Assembly (NCBI RefSeq): GCF_023715485.1 | Contig: NZ_JAMBOF010000006.1 | Span: forward strand, 186,001 to 250,000 | Direction: 5' to 3' | Length of the DNA stretch: 64,000 nt | DNA from: Mesobacillus subterraneus | GTDB lineage: Bacteria; Bacillota; Bacilli; Bacillales; Cytobacillaceae | In this document: one piece after another, positions 28,801-35,456 of the stretch | Layout of the letters: each line of letters starts with the position of its first letter | How positions within the stretch are numbered: position 1 is the stretch's first letter | Notes under the pieces: generated by a model | Databases searched by the model: none | What the model was told of the DNA's origin: nothing | Seen by the model: the letters and a program-made list of their open reading frames with translations, nothing else | Made by a program: the position numbers and the translations under genes

Positions 28801-28938
28801 CGATTGGATGGGACTTTCTCGATTGTGTTAGATCTTGATAATGGAAGTCACACTTTGATCGCTGAAGCCGAAAACTTCGCCGGAAAAACAAAAGCATTAA
28901 AATCAATGAAATTGATCGTTACTGGCAAACCAGAGTAA
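19831..28938 (+). CDS. Giant exported subtilisin-like protease, 3035 residues, with PQQ propeller and five repeated modules
   Basis: Starts at a TTG with GGGGGTG about 8 bases upstream. The signal peptide has a cleavage site after AYA (residue 33). A propeptide-like region reaches about 225. The S8 domain runs to about 540 with Asp261 (MDSGVD), His303 (GHGTHVAG) and Ser482 (GTSMATPH), most like bacillopeptidase F. Two CarboxypepD_reg-type beta domains follow, then a PQQ/quinoprotein-like propeller at about 711-1071. Next come five units, each two CarboxypepD_reg-like domains plus a roughly 210-residue ThuA/glutamine-amidotransferase-like domain starting near 1231, 1607, 1977, 2354 and 2734. 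A Big-type Ig domain ends the chain. No LPXTG or SLH motif was seen. Monocistronic between two terminators. The triad is intact, so it is probably active. Confidence 0.9.
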   Translation: MKLTKKKTARKLSTMMLALLMVISTFTPQLAYASVEKPKSFSEQELTLEKQREKAYETGEELPESTAKTRTGSEELTNLLNGLGIEPPPLKGETEAGTGDEKDKAANLLKAFEKEQEVNVIIRMKDKPDLTQIYPQVKTKKNRSEKIQTIQDHLKDKAKNSQKGIQQALTALESKGKGKQKDSLWIINGITASITIEALNELQKRDDIAEISLDETLSLPEVNVEENPPRMPQWGLEKIFAPQVWGEYGLKGEGIVVGIMDSGVDGNHEALKGNYRGRDGNHQYSWIDLSGEKYESPNDGYGHGTHVAGTAVGGGSGEPIGVAPEAEWIAAKIFNDGGSTTLSAIHQAFQWFMAPGGDPTKAPHVVNNSWGNSNAYNLEFYEDVKAWVSAGIFPSFAAGNDGPGSQTIGSPGSFPQTFAVGATDIFDQTASFSSRGPVFWKDENGQEQRIIKPDISAPGHKIYSAWPAKLNEGKYNTISGTSMATPHVSGAVALLLQANPNLTVDQVKELLKRTSRVEPHMGNLPNDSYGSGIMNIYQAVTEAAFAGELTGKLTNKDGKTIGGKLEIKEKGISYNIEDEGDFSFKIREGSHKVRITAFGYKDFETTIEIKKGEALTVNWVLENAQTFSLSGKVTDENGKAVPYAYVRVNGTPLPIYRTDSNGTFEVKNLPAGKYVLQLTGEGINGLPKEIEVDKDTSLELKVNNKTSTFNGHWGMANGNMHRNAVSANGIDLDALEKSWEYDASGKGKILFSTPAAATNKVVLVTDSGYVVALDSATGKEQWTVKIGNTNRSSPTIAGNTVYLSGGEDGKIYALDLKSGSIVWTTDVGSMAIYESPIFLDGTLFVASDLTDNAKLNALNAETGEKKWSVALGAPTYFGPSAGDGMLFIGSYDNQKLRALRIEDGSEVWNKTLVNEGVASKPVYDNGTLYLAGTNFNTGGGTLYALDAKTGEEIWNAEGIGDTQAGSPIVYENIVVIGSAAQPALRAFDAENGQLLWENRLVGTTLNNGSVSANGLLFFAGTSGNLSVIDVYTGERLKDFSLPVYSTSGIPILAGQVIVPYQTGVQSFKAPGTIKGALKDSGGKAVKGSVTVIETGESVSTDENGSFSLKHTPGDYTIRISSYGKKQITEKVKFASGYQYTKNYDLVDADKGSFSMLVKDKRTNQPLEGALIKFSDSPVEGKTSSDGSFTQEEVFEGNYFATVALNGYKPGSVEIVVKAGEKTEIKYELQPIDIAVLNDYKSEITSLLNVNGYIAEERGWDVVEDIGRYKVLYLNGSYGSDGIKPTEAQFKELAEKAKNNNVSIIFTDQWGANYGSIHHLKDFLQNPKELGHDYDGGEVRIQVEAEHPIFKGYKPGDRINVLENNADFAWFNQYSGRTIGKIGNTDQGFVGSGVAYNAVSEDSAHLLLSSHASVLWESAKGWLRGQQQILFNSIDFLYNAKFGKISGTVTNAAGEPVEANIEVMETGVKTQTDANGNFTIFHDPGVYKLEIRSKGLGSKSETVTVAKGAPANVLIALGESEKGLLTGLVTDSISGMELQDVNVAVKNEAGDLIAEVKTAANGRYQVSGLEEEVYEISFSKAGYIAHSQNVDVARHSGDLDIQLHTMPSVGVVGDYYSSDKNFKALFNELGVNVLDVQPADLVKRMAEFDVIFFNDPISSAISDEMMEAADKAQTSLIFGDAVWGGGIKQLVNVRKDPKELKTIRKTTEAAQYKVLEEHPIFNGSKVNDLIDILTPAASYVGYFKDYSGYPLAEIKHEGSDDTHGLGIAYKPRSAGSVELLMSGHGFAYYHGAKDYTEEGKQLLVNSVLWAANVNFPVVSGTVLDEEGTPLKADIKVKGQPFQTKSNSVDGSFSIAMLSGEYEIEISAFGYANKTIKVTAEKDSEPKTIQMEASGNIGSISGSVENLKDGNAVEGAILTVLDKPREAVTNVQGQYSISKIEPGDYMLRIEKEGYVRQDIAVKITDNQKASLKVKLRPSPTVGIIGDLTASGTTYKQYLEERGYKVLYLDYKDIAKLDEVDLVFANSDYKPDVIPSKEVFLTFQKALDEKRKSVIWTGQAGARGSIRYLQEFLNDPKTIYEHNNRPGAQGTVLAEHPLTSGFKPGETIAIPGKSGYYYGFDGYSGKTIVDFSHSGTGEKGSMVAYKGRTTDSVEILLANMTISHVFKPNDSFDPARERLLANALNWALDEKEALVGELHGIVMNESGPLKGTVTVTVKETGKSYQTDDKGKFFAALEEGTYTLTVEAFGHSAKDFTVTLKNGEAAAENFIIKSVDSGILAGKIVDTATKDPVPEARVEVIGTPVTVKANEEGKFQATLPAGSYEVKVIATGFKPVFQTVEIVTREQTEINVSLVVAEKIAVLANPYQKDKILPFLESNGYDFDFYPYAEYESLIENVPNYKLIIANDTSYYMKDDRFKAMVEKANENEVSIMFTAMFGGVIGDLRDAYGDPEELVNSYVDKEINLRVEESHPILKGLNKGDEVPFLLNPKGAVQYSVYKNYSGTTLATLTNPAKGDLGSTIGYKFSSSNSVHILLSALQIGNYGQPNDRWTENAKAIYLNAIDYALTASQGELKGAVVDSQGKPIAGALITIEGTSQKTTTNAAGQYKFGIGAGDYELKVQARGFAEQTKQAKVAELGSSVELNFTLEAIDGSDLNGMITGKKGKEPVAGASLTLMPKDDADFKMEIASKEDGTFTFENLLPGDYTMNVLAEGYLQETFDVVIGTEDKKFNLELNAFEAAVLGDVNGSLTGLLNEQKLYAEEKAWDILGNVGAYDVILVNTGKGTKEQFEQLIKESDEHKTSLVFTGTWGVAEGSIQRLKENQGSPEMDQQGYNEGAIYVEAADGHPLFEGINADNNGKVKIHAAKSPYSTFKNYTGIPIASLYVDDESKGDSIAYEYRSKEHMHLLMSSFAVTNIIGPDYGWTQDGKQLFVNALRWSKDADQEIPEEPTWAKEELMVKNEPALIEGSAELGTTINIYEQHGNDVSLLKSVKTRLDGTFSIVLDLDNGSHTLIAEAENFAGKTKALKSMKLIVTGKPE

Positions 28939-28981
28939 AAGGACAGAGCAAGCTAAATAATATGAGGCAAATGCTGATATT

Positions 28982-29010
28982 GGCTTCCCATTTAGGGAAG
29001 CCTTTTCTTT
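28982..29010 (+). terminator. Rho-independent terminator
   Basis: GGCTTCCC, loop ATTTA, GGGAAGCC, then TTTTCTTT. It ends the giant protease transcript. Confidence 0.9.
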
Positions 29011-29187
29011 GGAAGGGGATTGAGAAAAAGCAAAACTGTGGAAAATTATTTGATGAATAATGATGCTCAATCTAATAAAATTCCAAGCTAACAATTAAAG
29101 GTTATATGCATAACATTTCACATTCTATGTATTTTTATGATATATTAATATTTAAAATATTCTTACAAGTATTAGGAAGGTGACACT

Positions 29188-31950
29188 ATGACATCAGGAA
29201 TCGAAGTGAACGACAGCAGTTTACCATTACGCAGAGATGTAAAGATGCTTGGAAACATCCTTGGCGACATTCTAGTCTACCATGGCGGGGTGGAACTATT
29301 TGAAAAAGTTGAAAAAATACGGGCAATGTGTAAAACGCTCAGAAATGATAGTGACCCTGACACATACCTGGGTCTAAAAGAAGAAATCACAGGTTTGTCT
29401 GTTCCTATGAGAAGAAATATAATCCGTGCATTTTCCGTCTATTTTCATTTAATCAATGCAGCGGAACAAAACCACCGGATCCGCAGGCGCCGCGACTATC
29501 TGCTCAAGTCTGAAATCAGCGCACAGCCAGGCTCAATCGAAGCAGCCGTCCTTTCATTAAAAGACAATTATATATCCTCTGAAATTATCCAAAATGTACT
29601 CAATACCATTTCCTTGGAACTGATTATCACCGCCCATCCGACGGAAGCAACTAAACGTTCTATCCTGGAAATCCAAAAAAGGATTGCTGATATCTTAAAA
29701 AGCTTGGATAATCCGCTCCTGTCAAATAAAGAGCGCGAACAGATCGAAGAAAGCTTGTTCAATGAGGTATCTGTCCTATGGCAAACAGATGAATTGAGGG
29801 ACCGAAAGCCAACTGTTATTGATGAAGTAAGGAATGGACTCTATTATTTTGACCAAACCCTTTTCGACGTCCTTCCGGAAATACACCAGGAAGTTGAGAC
29901 AAGCCTAAAAGATCATTACCCTGACCATGTATGGAAAGTGCCTCACTTCCTTCGTTTTGGCTCATGGATTGGCGGTGACCGCGATGGGAACCCGAATGTA
30001 ACGCATGATGTCACATGGGAAACCCTTCAAAGGCAAAGGCGTCTTGTCCTGAAAAAATACAAGGCTGTTCTTGTCGATTTAATGAAACGCTTCAGCCATT
30101 CAACAACTCGTGCGGCAGTTAGTGAGGAGTTAGTTGAATCTGTCGTGAGGGACGAGGAAAAATTCCTGACAGAAGAGCAGAAATGGAAAATCGAAGGTGA
30201 AGTATACCGCAGGAAATTTGCTGTCATCATCCAAAGACTGAAAGAAGCAGGTAGATCCGAGGTTGGTTATAAATCGTCCGAAGAAATGCTCAAAGATTTA
30301 ATGATGATCCGGGAAAGCATTTATCTCCATCACCCTGTACATCATGAGCTTAAAACACTGCAAAAGATGATTCGCCAAGTACAGCTGTTTGGTTTTCACC
30401 TTGCGACGCTTGATATTCGAAACCATAGCGGAGAGCATGAAGCCGCAATCACTGAAATCCTGCGGAAGGTAGGAGTTACTCAAGATTATCCATCTTTATC
30501 GGAAGAAGCGAAACAAGATCTACTGTCAAAAATTTTAGCTGATCCGCGCCCATTGCTGCTCTTGCATGATGATTATTCAAAAGAAACACAGGAAATGCTC
30601 CAAGTGTTTGAAATGATCAAACGCGCGCACAGTGAATTCGGTAAAAGATCGATCACAGTTTACCTAGTAAGTATGACTCAATCAGCAAGTGATTTACTTG
30701 AAGTGCTAGTTCTTGCAAAAGAAGCTGGCATTTACAGGCTACATGCAGACGGAAGCTTTGAGACAGACTTGAATGTAGCACCATTGCTTGAAACGATAGA
30801 CGATCTTACAGCGGGACCTAAAATTATGGAAACTTTATTTAAGATGCCAGTATACCGGGATCACTTGAAGAAGATGGGCGACCAGCAGGAAATCATGCTC
30901 GGTTACTCTGATGGAAGCAAGGATGGCGGAACATTGACAGCTAACTGGAAACTATATAAAGCCCAGTTGGAAATCAATGAAATGGCGAAAAAATATCAGA
31001 TTGGACTGAAATTTTTCCATGGACGTGGCGGATCCCTAGGCCGTGGCGGCGGACCGTTAAATAGGAGCCTTCTTTCACAGCCAGTCGAAACGCTTGGACA
31101 GGGAGTAAAAATTACTGAACAAGGAGAAGTTCTATCGTCCCGCTACCTGCTCAAGGATATTGCCTACAGAAGTCTTGAACAAGCTACATCGACAATGGTC
31201 AAGGCAGCCGCAAACGTATTGAAGGAATCTGAACAGGGACATTTACGTGATCAAAGATGGGTAGATGCAATCGAACAAATCTCTGCTGTATCACTGAGAA
31301 AATATCAATCCCTTGTTTTTGAAGATCCGGATTTCATTACGTACTTCAACCAGGCTACACCATTAAAAGAACTTGCCGAGCTAAATATCGGCTCTCGTCC
31401 CATGAGCCGTAAAAACAGCAGCAAATTTGAAAACCTGCGCGCAATTCCTTGGGTTTTCGCCTGGACACAGAGCAGGCAGCTATTCCCGGCATGGTACGCA
31501 GCAGGTTCCGGGCTGGAAAGCTTTGTGCAGCAAAATCCAGAAAACTTGAAGCTTTTGCAGGAAATGTACGAGGAATGGCCTTTCTTCAGAAGCACTGTTG
31601 ACAACCTGCAAATGGCATTGATGAAGGCCGATATTACTACGGCACAGGAGTATACTTCTCTTGTGGAAGATAAATCGATCGCAGACCGTATTTTCGGCAA
31701 TATTGTAGAGGAGTATGAACGGACCAAGAACATCTTGCTTCAGATTACTGAGGATGATGAGCTTCTTGACCATACTCCAAATATCAAGGATTCTGTGCAT
31801 AGACGAAATCCATATGTTGATCCACTTAACTTTATCCAAGTCGAACTGATCAAGGAACTTCGCAGTGATGAAGATCCGGATGATGAATTGCTCACACAAG
31901 TACTGTTAACGATCAGCGGCGTTGCTGCAGGATTAAGGAATACAGGTTGA
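29188..31950 (+). CDS. ppc: Phosphoenolpyruvate carboxylase
   Basis: 920 residues, the normal size. It adds bicarbonate to PEP to form oxaloacetate and phosphate, replenishing the TCA cycle in the cytoplasm. Visible signatures are ITAHPTEATKRS with the catalytic His150, the FRLGSWIGGDRDGNPNV-like block near 257-270, the active-site glycine-rich loop GRGGSLGRGGGP at 612-623, and the conserved C-terminal RNTG. AGGAAGGTGA lies 6 bases before the ATG. It is monocistronic with its own terminator. B. subtilis lacks ppc and relies on pyruvate carboxylase, so its presence points to another Bacillaceae lineage. Confidence 0.97.
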   Translation: MTSGIEVNDSSLPLRRDVKMLGNILGDILVYHGGVELFEKVEKIRAMCKTLRNDSDPDTYLGLKEEITGLSVPMRRNIIRAFSVYFHLINAAEQNHRIRRRRDYLLKSEISAQPGSIEAAVLSLKDNYISSEIIQNVLNTISLELIITAHPTEATKRSILEIQKRIADILKSLDNPLLSNKEREQIEESLFNEVSVLWQTDELRDRKPTVIDEVRNGLYYFDQTLFDVLPEIHQEVETSLKDHYPDHVWKVPHFLRFGSWIGGDRDGNPNVTHDVTWETLQRQRRLVLKKYKAVLVDLMKRFSHSTTRAAVSEELVESVVRDEEKFLTEEQKWKIEGEVYRRKFAVIIQRLKEAGRSEVGYKSSEEMLKDLMMIRESIYLHHPVHHELKTLQKMIRQVQLFGFHLATLDIRNHSGEHEAAITEILRKVGVTQDYPSLSEEAKQDLLSKILADPRPLLLLHDDYSKETQEMLQVFEMIKRAHSEFGKRSITVYLVSMTQSASDLLEVLVLAKEAGIYRLHADGSFETDLNVAPLLETIDDLTAGPKIMETLFKMPVYRDHLKKMGDQQEIMLGYSDGSKDGGTLTANWKLYKAQLEINEMAKKYQIGLKFFHGRGGSLGRGGGPLNRSLLSQPVETLGQGVKITEQGEVLSSRYLLKDIAYRSLEQATSTMVKAAANVLKESEQGHLRDQRWVDAIEQISAVSLRKYQSLVFEDPDFITYFNQATPLKELAELNIGSRPMSRKNSSKFENLRAIPWVFAWTQSRQLFPAWYAAGSGLESFVQQNPENLKLLQEMYEEWPFFRSTVDNLQMALMKADITTAQEYTSLVEDKSIADRIFGNIVEEYERTKNILLQITEDDELLDHTPNIKDSVHRRNPYVDPLNFIQVELIKELRSDEDPDDELLTQVLLTISGVAAGLRNTG

Positions 31951-31960
31951 TAAGAAAAGA

Positions 31961-31990
31961 CCCGCCATCTTAAAAATGGCGGGTTTCTTA
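31961..31990 (+). terminator. Rho-independent terminator
   Basis: CCCGCCAT, loop CTTAAAA, ATGGCGGG, then TTTCTTA. It follows ppc by 10 bases. Confidence 0.9.
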
Positions 31991-32148
31991 ATTTAAAAAA
32001 TATATTTAAACCTCGAATTTCCGATGCTATTATCCAGTTCTCAATACTAATGCTGGTTTATTCAAAAAAAATCAAGATTTAGCCCACAAGATTATGGTTC
32101 TTGCTCGTAAAATGGCATTATGTTATTAAGCTTCAGCTAGCTGCAACT

Positions 32149-32610
32149 TTAGCCCAGAAGTTTCATTTGCCGTTCCGTAGTAATCTGACTCAAAATTTCA
32201 TGATTAAGCGAAGAGGCCATTTTCAATGTGAGTTCGAGCACTTTGCGCATACCCTCTTTATGGCCGTTTTTGATTGCCAGGCCATCGCATTGAATTTCGC
32301 TGTCAACGTTCAGCTCCTGTTCATATACCGGATACTCAATATGTCCCAGCTCATGCCAGATTATCGCCTCTTTAATTTCTTGGTCGGCGCAAAATGCAGG
32401 ATAATCATACACAACGATAAACCAATCAAATTCTGCCTCATACGATTTATAAAACAGGGTCAAAATCCGCGGATCAATATTCCATACCTTAAGCCATTGC
32501 TCTTGTTTCAACCCAAATACCTTCATGACTGCTTCCTTATTTTCAATGATAGCGATCCGGCCATTGACATAATACTTTTCTGAGTCCAACAGTTCCCCGA
32601 TACACTTCAA
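32149..32610 (-). CDS. Small HExxH protein, putative zinc metallopeptidase-like
   Basis: 153 residues from a TTG at 32610, placed 6 bases after AAGGGGG; an ATG at 32631 lies upstream of that site and is less likely. The zinc-binding motif IIWHELGHIEYP lies in the middle, with acidic candidates for a third ligand downstream (NVDSEIQCDGLAI, in the style of an E-x-x-C-D motif). No signal peptide or membrane helix. I do not recognise a named family. It might be a cytoplasmic metalloprotease or an inactive relative. It is divergent from the gene at 32741. Confidence 0.65.
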   Translation of the reverse strand: MKCIGELLDSEKYYVNGRIAIIENKEAVMKVFGLKQEQWLKVWNIDPRILTLFYKSYEAEFDWFIVVYDYPAFCADQEIKEAIIWHELGHIEYPVYEQELNVDSEIQCDGLAIKNGHKEGMRKVLELTLKMASSLNHEILSQITTERQMKLLG

Positions 32611-32740
32611 ATAAATCCCCCTTCGCGGCATTGACCTGTTATTATTGTTAAATATATTAGTTATTCCTAATCAACATGAGTAAAATAAAAAAGATGGGAT
32701 ATAAGACAGTTAAGCAGAATATCTGAAAGGGGGGCTGCAG

Positions 32741-33028
32741 GTGCTATGTTCACATATTTACTTAACAGTGAAACGCAGAATTAAAGATAATGAACAAATA
32801 TTTGAAGAGAATGAAGAACTAATTAAGGTGTTTGAAGACAGAATAACAACAGCTTCCGAGGATTTTAAACTGCACGACATTTTAGATATTTCTTTTAAGA
32901 ATATGTCCGGGAAAAAAGGATTCCTTTATCTGCACACAACAAGCGGAGTTTATTCTTATATCACAAACATTGAGCCCGTCCGGCTTATTGAGGTATATAA
33001 AGAGCTAAAGAATCAACATTTAATCTAA
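32741..33028 (+). CDS. Small protein of unknown function
   Basis: 95 residues from a GTG, 6 bases after AAGGGGGG. It contains a charged helix (KDNEQIFEENEELIKVFED), then FKLHDILDISFKNMSGKKGFLYLHTTSGVYSYITN and a C-terminal helix. The second part reads like a small PH-like or LytTR-sized beta domain ending in a helix, but I recognise no named family. Followed after 57 bases by the CBO0543-family gene. Confidence 0.6.
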   Translation: MLCSHIYLTVKRRIKDNEQIFEENEELIKVFEDRITTASEDFKLHDILDISFKNMSGKKGFLYLHTTSGVYSYITNIEPVRLIEVYKELKNQHLI

Positions 33029-33084
33029 AATAAATACATATAAACAACAAAAAATCACACTCTATATACAAAGGGTGTGATTAA

Positions 33085-33690
33085 ATGCTTTCGTGGACTA
33101 TAGAACTTATACAACCACTCATGACTTTCCAAGGAAAAGTTCTAGCCTCCATCTCATTGCAAGATTTACTTGAAGCTGAGAAGAACTATCATAATGTTTT
33201 AAAAGCTTATTGGCATGATAATAATTTTCTTACCTTAAGATGGTGGTTCCTAGTAGTTCTATCAATTATACCTGCTATAATTTGGTGGCTTGTAGTCGAT
33301 AAAAAGAAATTGGTTGAAAATACAGCCTATGGATTATTTTATGGTGTAGCAGCCATTTTTTTAGATTCGATTGGAAGCAATGCAATGGTCTGGACTTATC
33401 CTGTCCGATTGACGCCATACTTGAACCCGCAGCTCTACCCATATGATGTCGGAGTAGTGATCATCCCCTTCATGCTCATTTATCAAAAATACGGATATTC
33501 CTTAAAAAAATTTATTCTCGCAACAGCAATTTTATCTCTATTTCTCGCTTTCATTGCTGAACCATCTATGGTTTACCTTGGTATATATAAAGAGCTGACA
33601 TGGAAACACATTTATTCGTTTCCTATTTACTGGCTTTTAGGGTTGAGCTGCTGGGCAATCATTAAAAAATTCAAATCATATGAAAAATAG
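33085..33690 (+). CDS. CBO0543 family membrane protein
   Basis: 201 residues with five to six helices. A soluble N-terminal segment (KNYHNVLKAYWHDNN) is followed by RWWFLVVLSIIPAIIWWLVVDKKK, and the chain contains WTYPVRLTPYLNPQLYPYDVGVVIIPF, the mark of the CBO0543 family seen in Bacillus and Clostridium. Function unknown. GGGTGTGA lies a few bases before the ATG. Confidence 0.8.
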   Translation: MLSWTIELIQPLMTFQGKVLASISLQDLLEAEKNYHNVLKAYWHDNNFLTLRWWFLVVLSIIPAIIWWLVVDKKKLVENTAYGLFYGVAAIFLDSIGSNAMVWTYPVRLTPYLNPQLYPYDVGVVIIPFMLIYQKYGYSLKKFILATAILSLFLAFIAEPSMVYLGIYKELTWKHIYSFPIYWLLGLSCWAIIKKFKSYEK

Positions 33691-33695
33691 GAAAG

Positions 33696-33735
33696 AATGC
33701 CTGTTTCGATGGGATTTTTTCATTGAACAGGCATT
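33696..33735. terminator. Hairpin after CBO0543 gene
   Basis: AATGCCTGTT and GAACAGGCATT pair around a T-rich loop. No T-run follows, so terminator activity is uncertain. Confidence 0.45.
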
Positions 33736-33750
33736 ATATATTCTATTATC

Positions 33751-33810
33751 CACTGCAGGAGCCTCACCGGACGTTCTGCGCATGACCGGAACGGAAATCA
33801 ACAGTATAAT
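33751..33810. repeat. Scrap of a miniature-element-related repeat
   Basis: CCGGAACGGAAATCAACAG resembles the inner end of the 247-bp elements read in reverse (CTGGAACGAAAATCAACAG). CTGCAGGAGCCTCACCGGAC is like their GC-rich interior. Heavily decayed. Confidence 0.4.
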
Positions 33811-33881
33811 GTAAGAAAGCTAAAAAATTAAATCTTTCTCTTCTAAATTGAAATTCTTGATAAAAGATAGGATGAAAAAAC

Positions 33882-34208
33882 ATGACGAGTTTTACCGAAA
33901 AAGCCCTTCAAATCATCCAGAGTATTCCTTCTGGAAAAGTGATGACATATGGCCAAGTGGCAAGCGAAGCAGGAAGCCCAAGGGCTGCCAGACAGGTGGT
34001 ACGTATTCTGCACTCAATGTCCAATAAATACAATCTGCCATGGCACAGAGTTATTAATTCAAAAGGCGAAATAGGTTTTAAAGATGAAGAAATGCTTTTT
34101 ACGCAAAAAACGCTCTTGGAATCAGAAGGAGTCGAATTCGTAGAAGAAAAGAAAATTTTAATTAGCCGATTCCTATGGCAAACGGATATGACTGATTTTA
34201 ATCAATAA
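33882..34208 (+). CDS. Alkyltransferase-like (ATL) MGMT-family DNA-binding protein
   Basis: 108 residues. The MGMT DNA-binding domain is complete: IPSGKVMTYGQVASEAGSPRAARQVVRIL. The active-site motif PCHRV of methylguanine methyltransferases is PWHRV here, so the methyl-accepting cysteine is replaced by Trp. This is the hallmark of ATL proteins, which bind O6-alkylguanine and recruit nucleotide excision repair instead of repairing it directly. Weak site AGGATG before the ATG; single gene. Confidence 0.9.
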   Translation: MTSFTEKALQIIQSIPSGKVMTYGQVASEAGSPRAARQVVRILHSMSNKYNLPWHRVINSKGEIGFKDEEMLFTQKTLLESEGVEFVEEKKILISRFLWQTDMTDFNQ

Positions 34209-34315
34209 CCCTAAGATCTTTTCGCCTTATAAATAAGCCATTTACAGGATTGTCACTATTATTATATTAAAATATAATTAATAAATATTTTACATAGAAA
34301 GTAAGGGTGGAAGGG

Positions 34316-34942
34316 TTGAAAGGTACAATGCATGCAGCATTAGGGGCCGGAGCAGGATTCATAACAGCTAATTCCTTGCAGAGCGATCCTTCTGCTACCA
34401 TGTTTTTAGTGACGGTGGGAGGCATAGCAGGTTTGCTCCCAGATGTGGATGTAGATGGAAAGTTGAGCAACAAAATTACTTTTTCTTATAAATTGATACG
34501 AACTGTTGCCCAGCTTATAGGATTTCTTATGATCTTATACAGTTTTTTGGAGGGAAGCAGTTCTGAAAAATGGATCGGGATAATTATTGGGGCAGGGATG
34601 ATGATTATATCATCCTTTCTTACACAGCGACGAATGCTGACAGTCACAGGTATAGGAGTACTGGCGGGGGGACTGTCGCTGCATGAAAGTTGGCTGATCT
34701 TGCTGGGCATCTATATTATCGTCGCATCATTTATTTCTCACCGAAGCTACACACATACCTTAATAGGAATGCTGTTCTTCGCTGCAATAGCTTTAAGATT
34801 CGAGCAATCAATAGGGGTAGAAGGTACATTTGCCGCTTGCATGGGGGCATACGCCAGCCATCTGATTGCCGATATGAAAATCCTGCCGTTTAATAAAAGA
34901 GGCGTGAAATATTTCTTGCCTATTTCTAAAAAGGAATTTTAA
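34316..34942 (+). CDS. YdjM-type membrane-bound metal-dependent hydrolase family protein
   Basis: 208 residues from a TTG at 34316, with AAGGGTGG about 7 bases upstream; a GTG at 34307 is possible. Five to six helices. The family metal-binding signatures are MHAALGAGAGF near the start, GLLPDVDVD, HRSYTHTL and YASHLIADM. This is the LexA-regulated YdjM/YvsG type, annotated as metal-dependent hydrolase without a known substrate. A terminator follows at 34988. Confidence 0.8.
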   Translation: MKGTMHAALGAGAGFITANSLQSDPSATMFLVTVGGIAGLLPDVDVDGKLSNKITFSYKLIRTVAQLIGFLMILYSFLEGSSSEKWIGIIIGAGMMIISSFLTQRRMLTVTGIGVLAGGLSLHESWLILLGIYIIVASFISHRSYTHTLIGMLFFAAIALRFEQSIGVEGTFAACMGAYASHLIADMKILPFNKRGVKYFLPISKKEF

Positions 34943-34987
34943 GTCTGGAACTGAAATCAACATTCTAATTTAATATTGCCTAAAAAT

Positions 34988-35017
34988 AAAAGATCACCGA
35001 CTATGGTGATCTTTTTT
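34988..35017. terminator. Bidirectional terminator
   Basis: AAAGATCACC, loop GACTAT, GGTGATCTTTTTT. It stands between the YdjM-type gene and the converging Spo0E-family gene. Confidence 0.85.
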
Positions 35018-35035
35018 GGGGTGTAGCTAATCTAT

Positions 35036-35194
35036 TTAATGAAGCATTTCCTGGTATTTTAAAATTAACTCATCAAGCGTTTGGCTGATCTGTACCGTTT
35101 CAGGACTTCCAAAACCAGTTTTTAGTCCCAATTTGATCATTTCTTCTCTAAACAATTCAATTTTCATCGTAAGAATTTCTTTAGAAATATCCAT
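35036..35194 (-). CDS. Spo0E-family aspartyl-phosphate phosphatase
   Basis: 52 residues, read directly from the minus strand: an ATG at 35194 with AAAGGAG 6 bases upstream and a TAA at 35036-35038. Two short helices surround the family motif. The first contains KIELFREEMIKLGLKTGF, then SPETVQISQTLDELILKYQ, in which SQTLD stands for the conserved SQELD. Spo0E, YisI and YnzD dephosphorylate Spo0A~P and so restrain sporulation. Size, motif and spacing all fit. It has its own promoter region and a shared terminator. Confidence 0.85.
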   Translation of the reverse strand: MDISKEILTMKIELFREEMIKLGLKTGFGSPETVQISQTLDELILKYQEMLH

Positions 35195-35456
35195 GGCAGG
35201 CTCCTTTGGAAGTTTTAATTCTGACTTACTAATAATATCGGCAAAAAAAGGGGAATTTACAGGGGAAAAGGTATTTTTCTTTTAGGCTCTGTTAAAGCTC
35301 AATATTGTTATTTAACCCTGTTGTTTGTAGCGGAAGCACCCATACTTTTTTATACATAAATTATCAGGTTCCAAAAATTTATAGAAGACGTTTAGAGTTT
35401 TATTATTTATAAAATAGGGAAAATGAAGAGGAGTATATTGTATAGCGAGGTATATT
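35195..35456. other. Intergenic region with truncated miniature element
   Basis: About 260 bases between divergent genes without a coding frame. A truncated element copy lies at 35285-35336. The rest is AT-rich and presumably holds the two promoters. Confidence 0.6.
35285..35336. repeat. Truncated copy of the 247-bp miniature element
   Basis: Begins with a perfect GGCTCTGTTAAA end and continues as the reversed right end of copy B, with CTGTTGTTTGTAGCGGAAG in place of CTGTTGATTGTAGTGGAAG. About 52 bases survive and the opposite end is missing. Confidence 0.7.
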
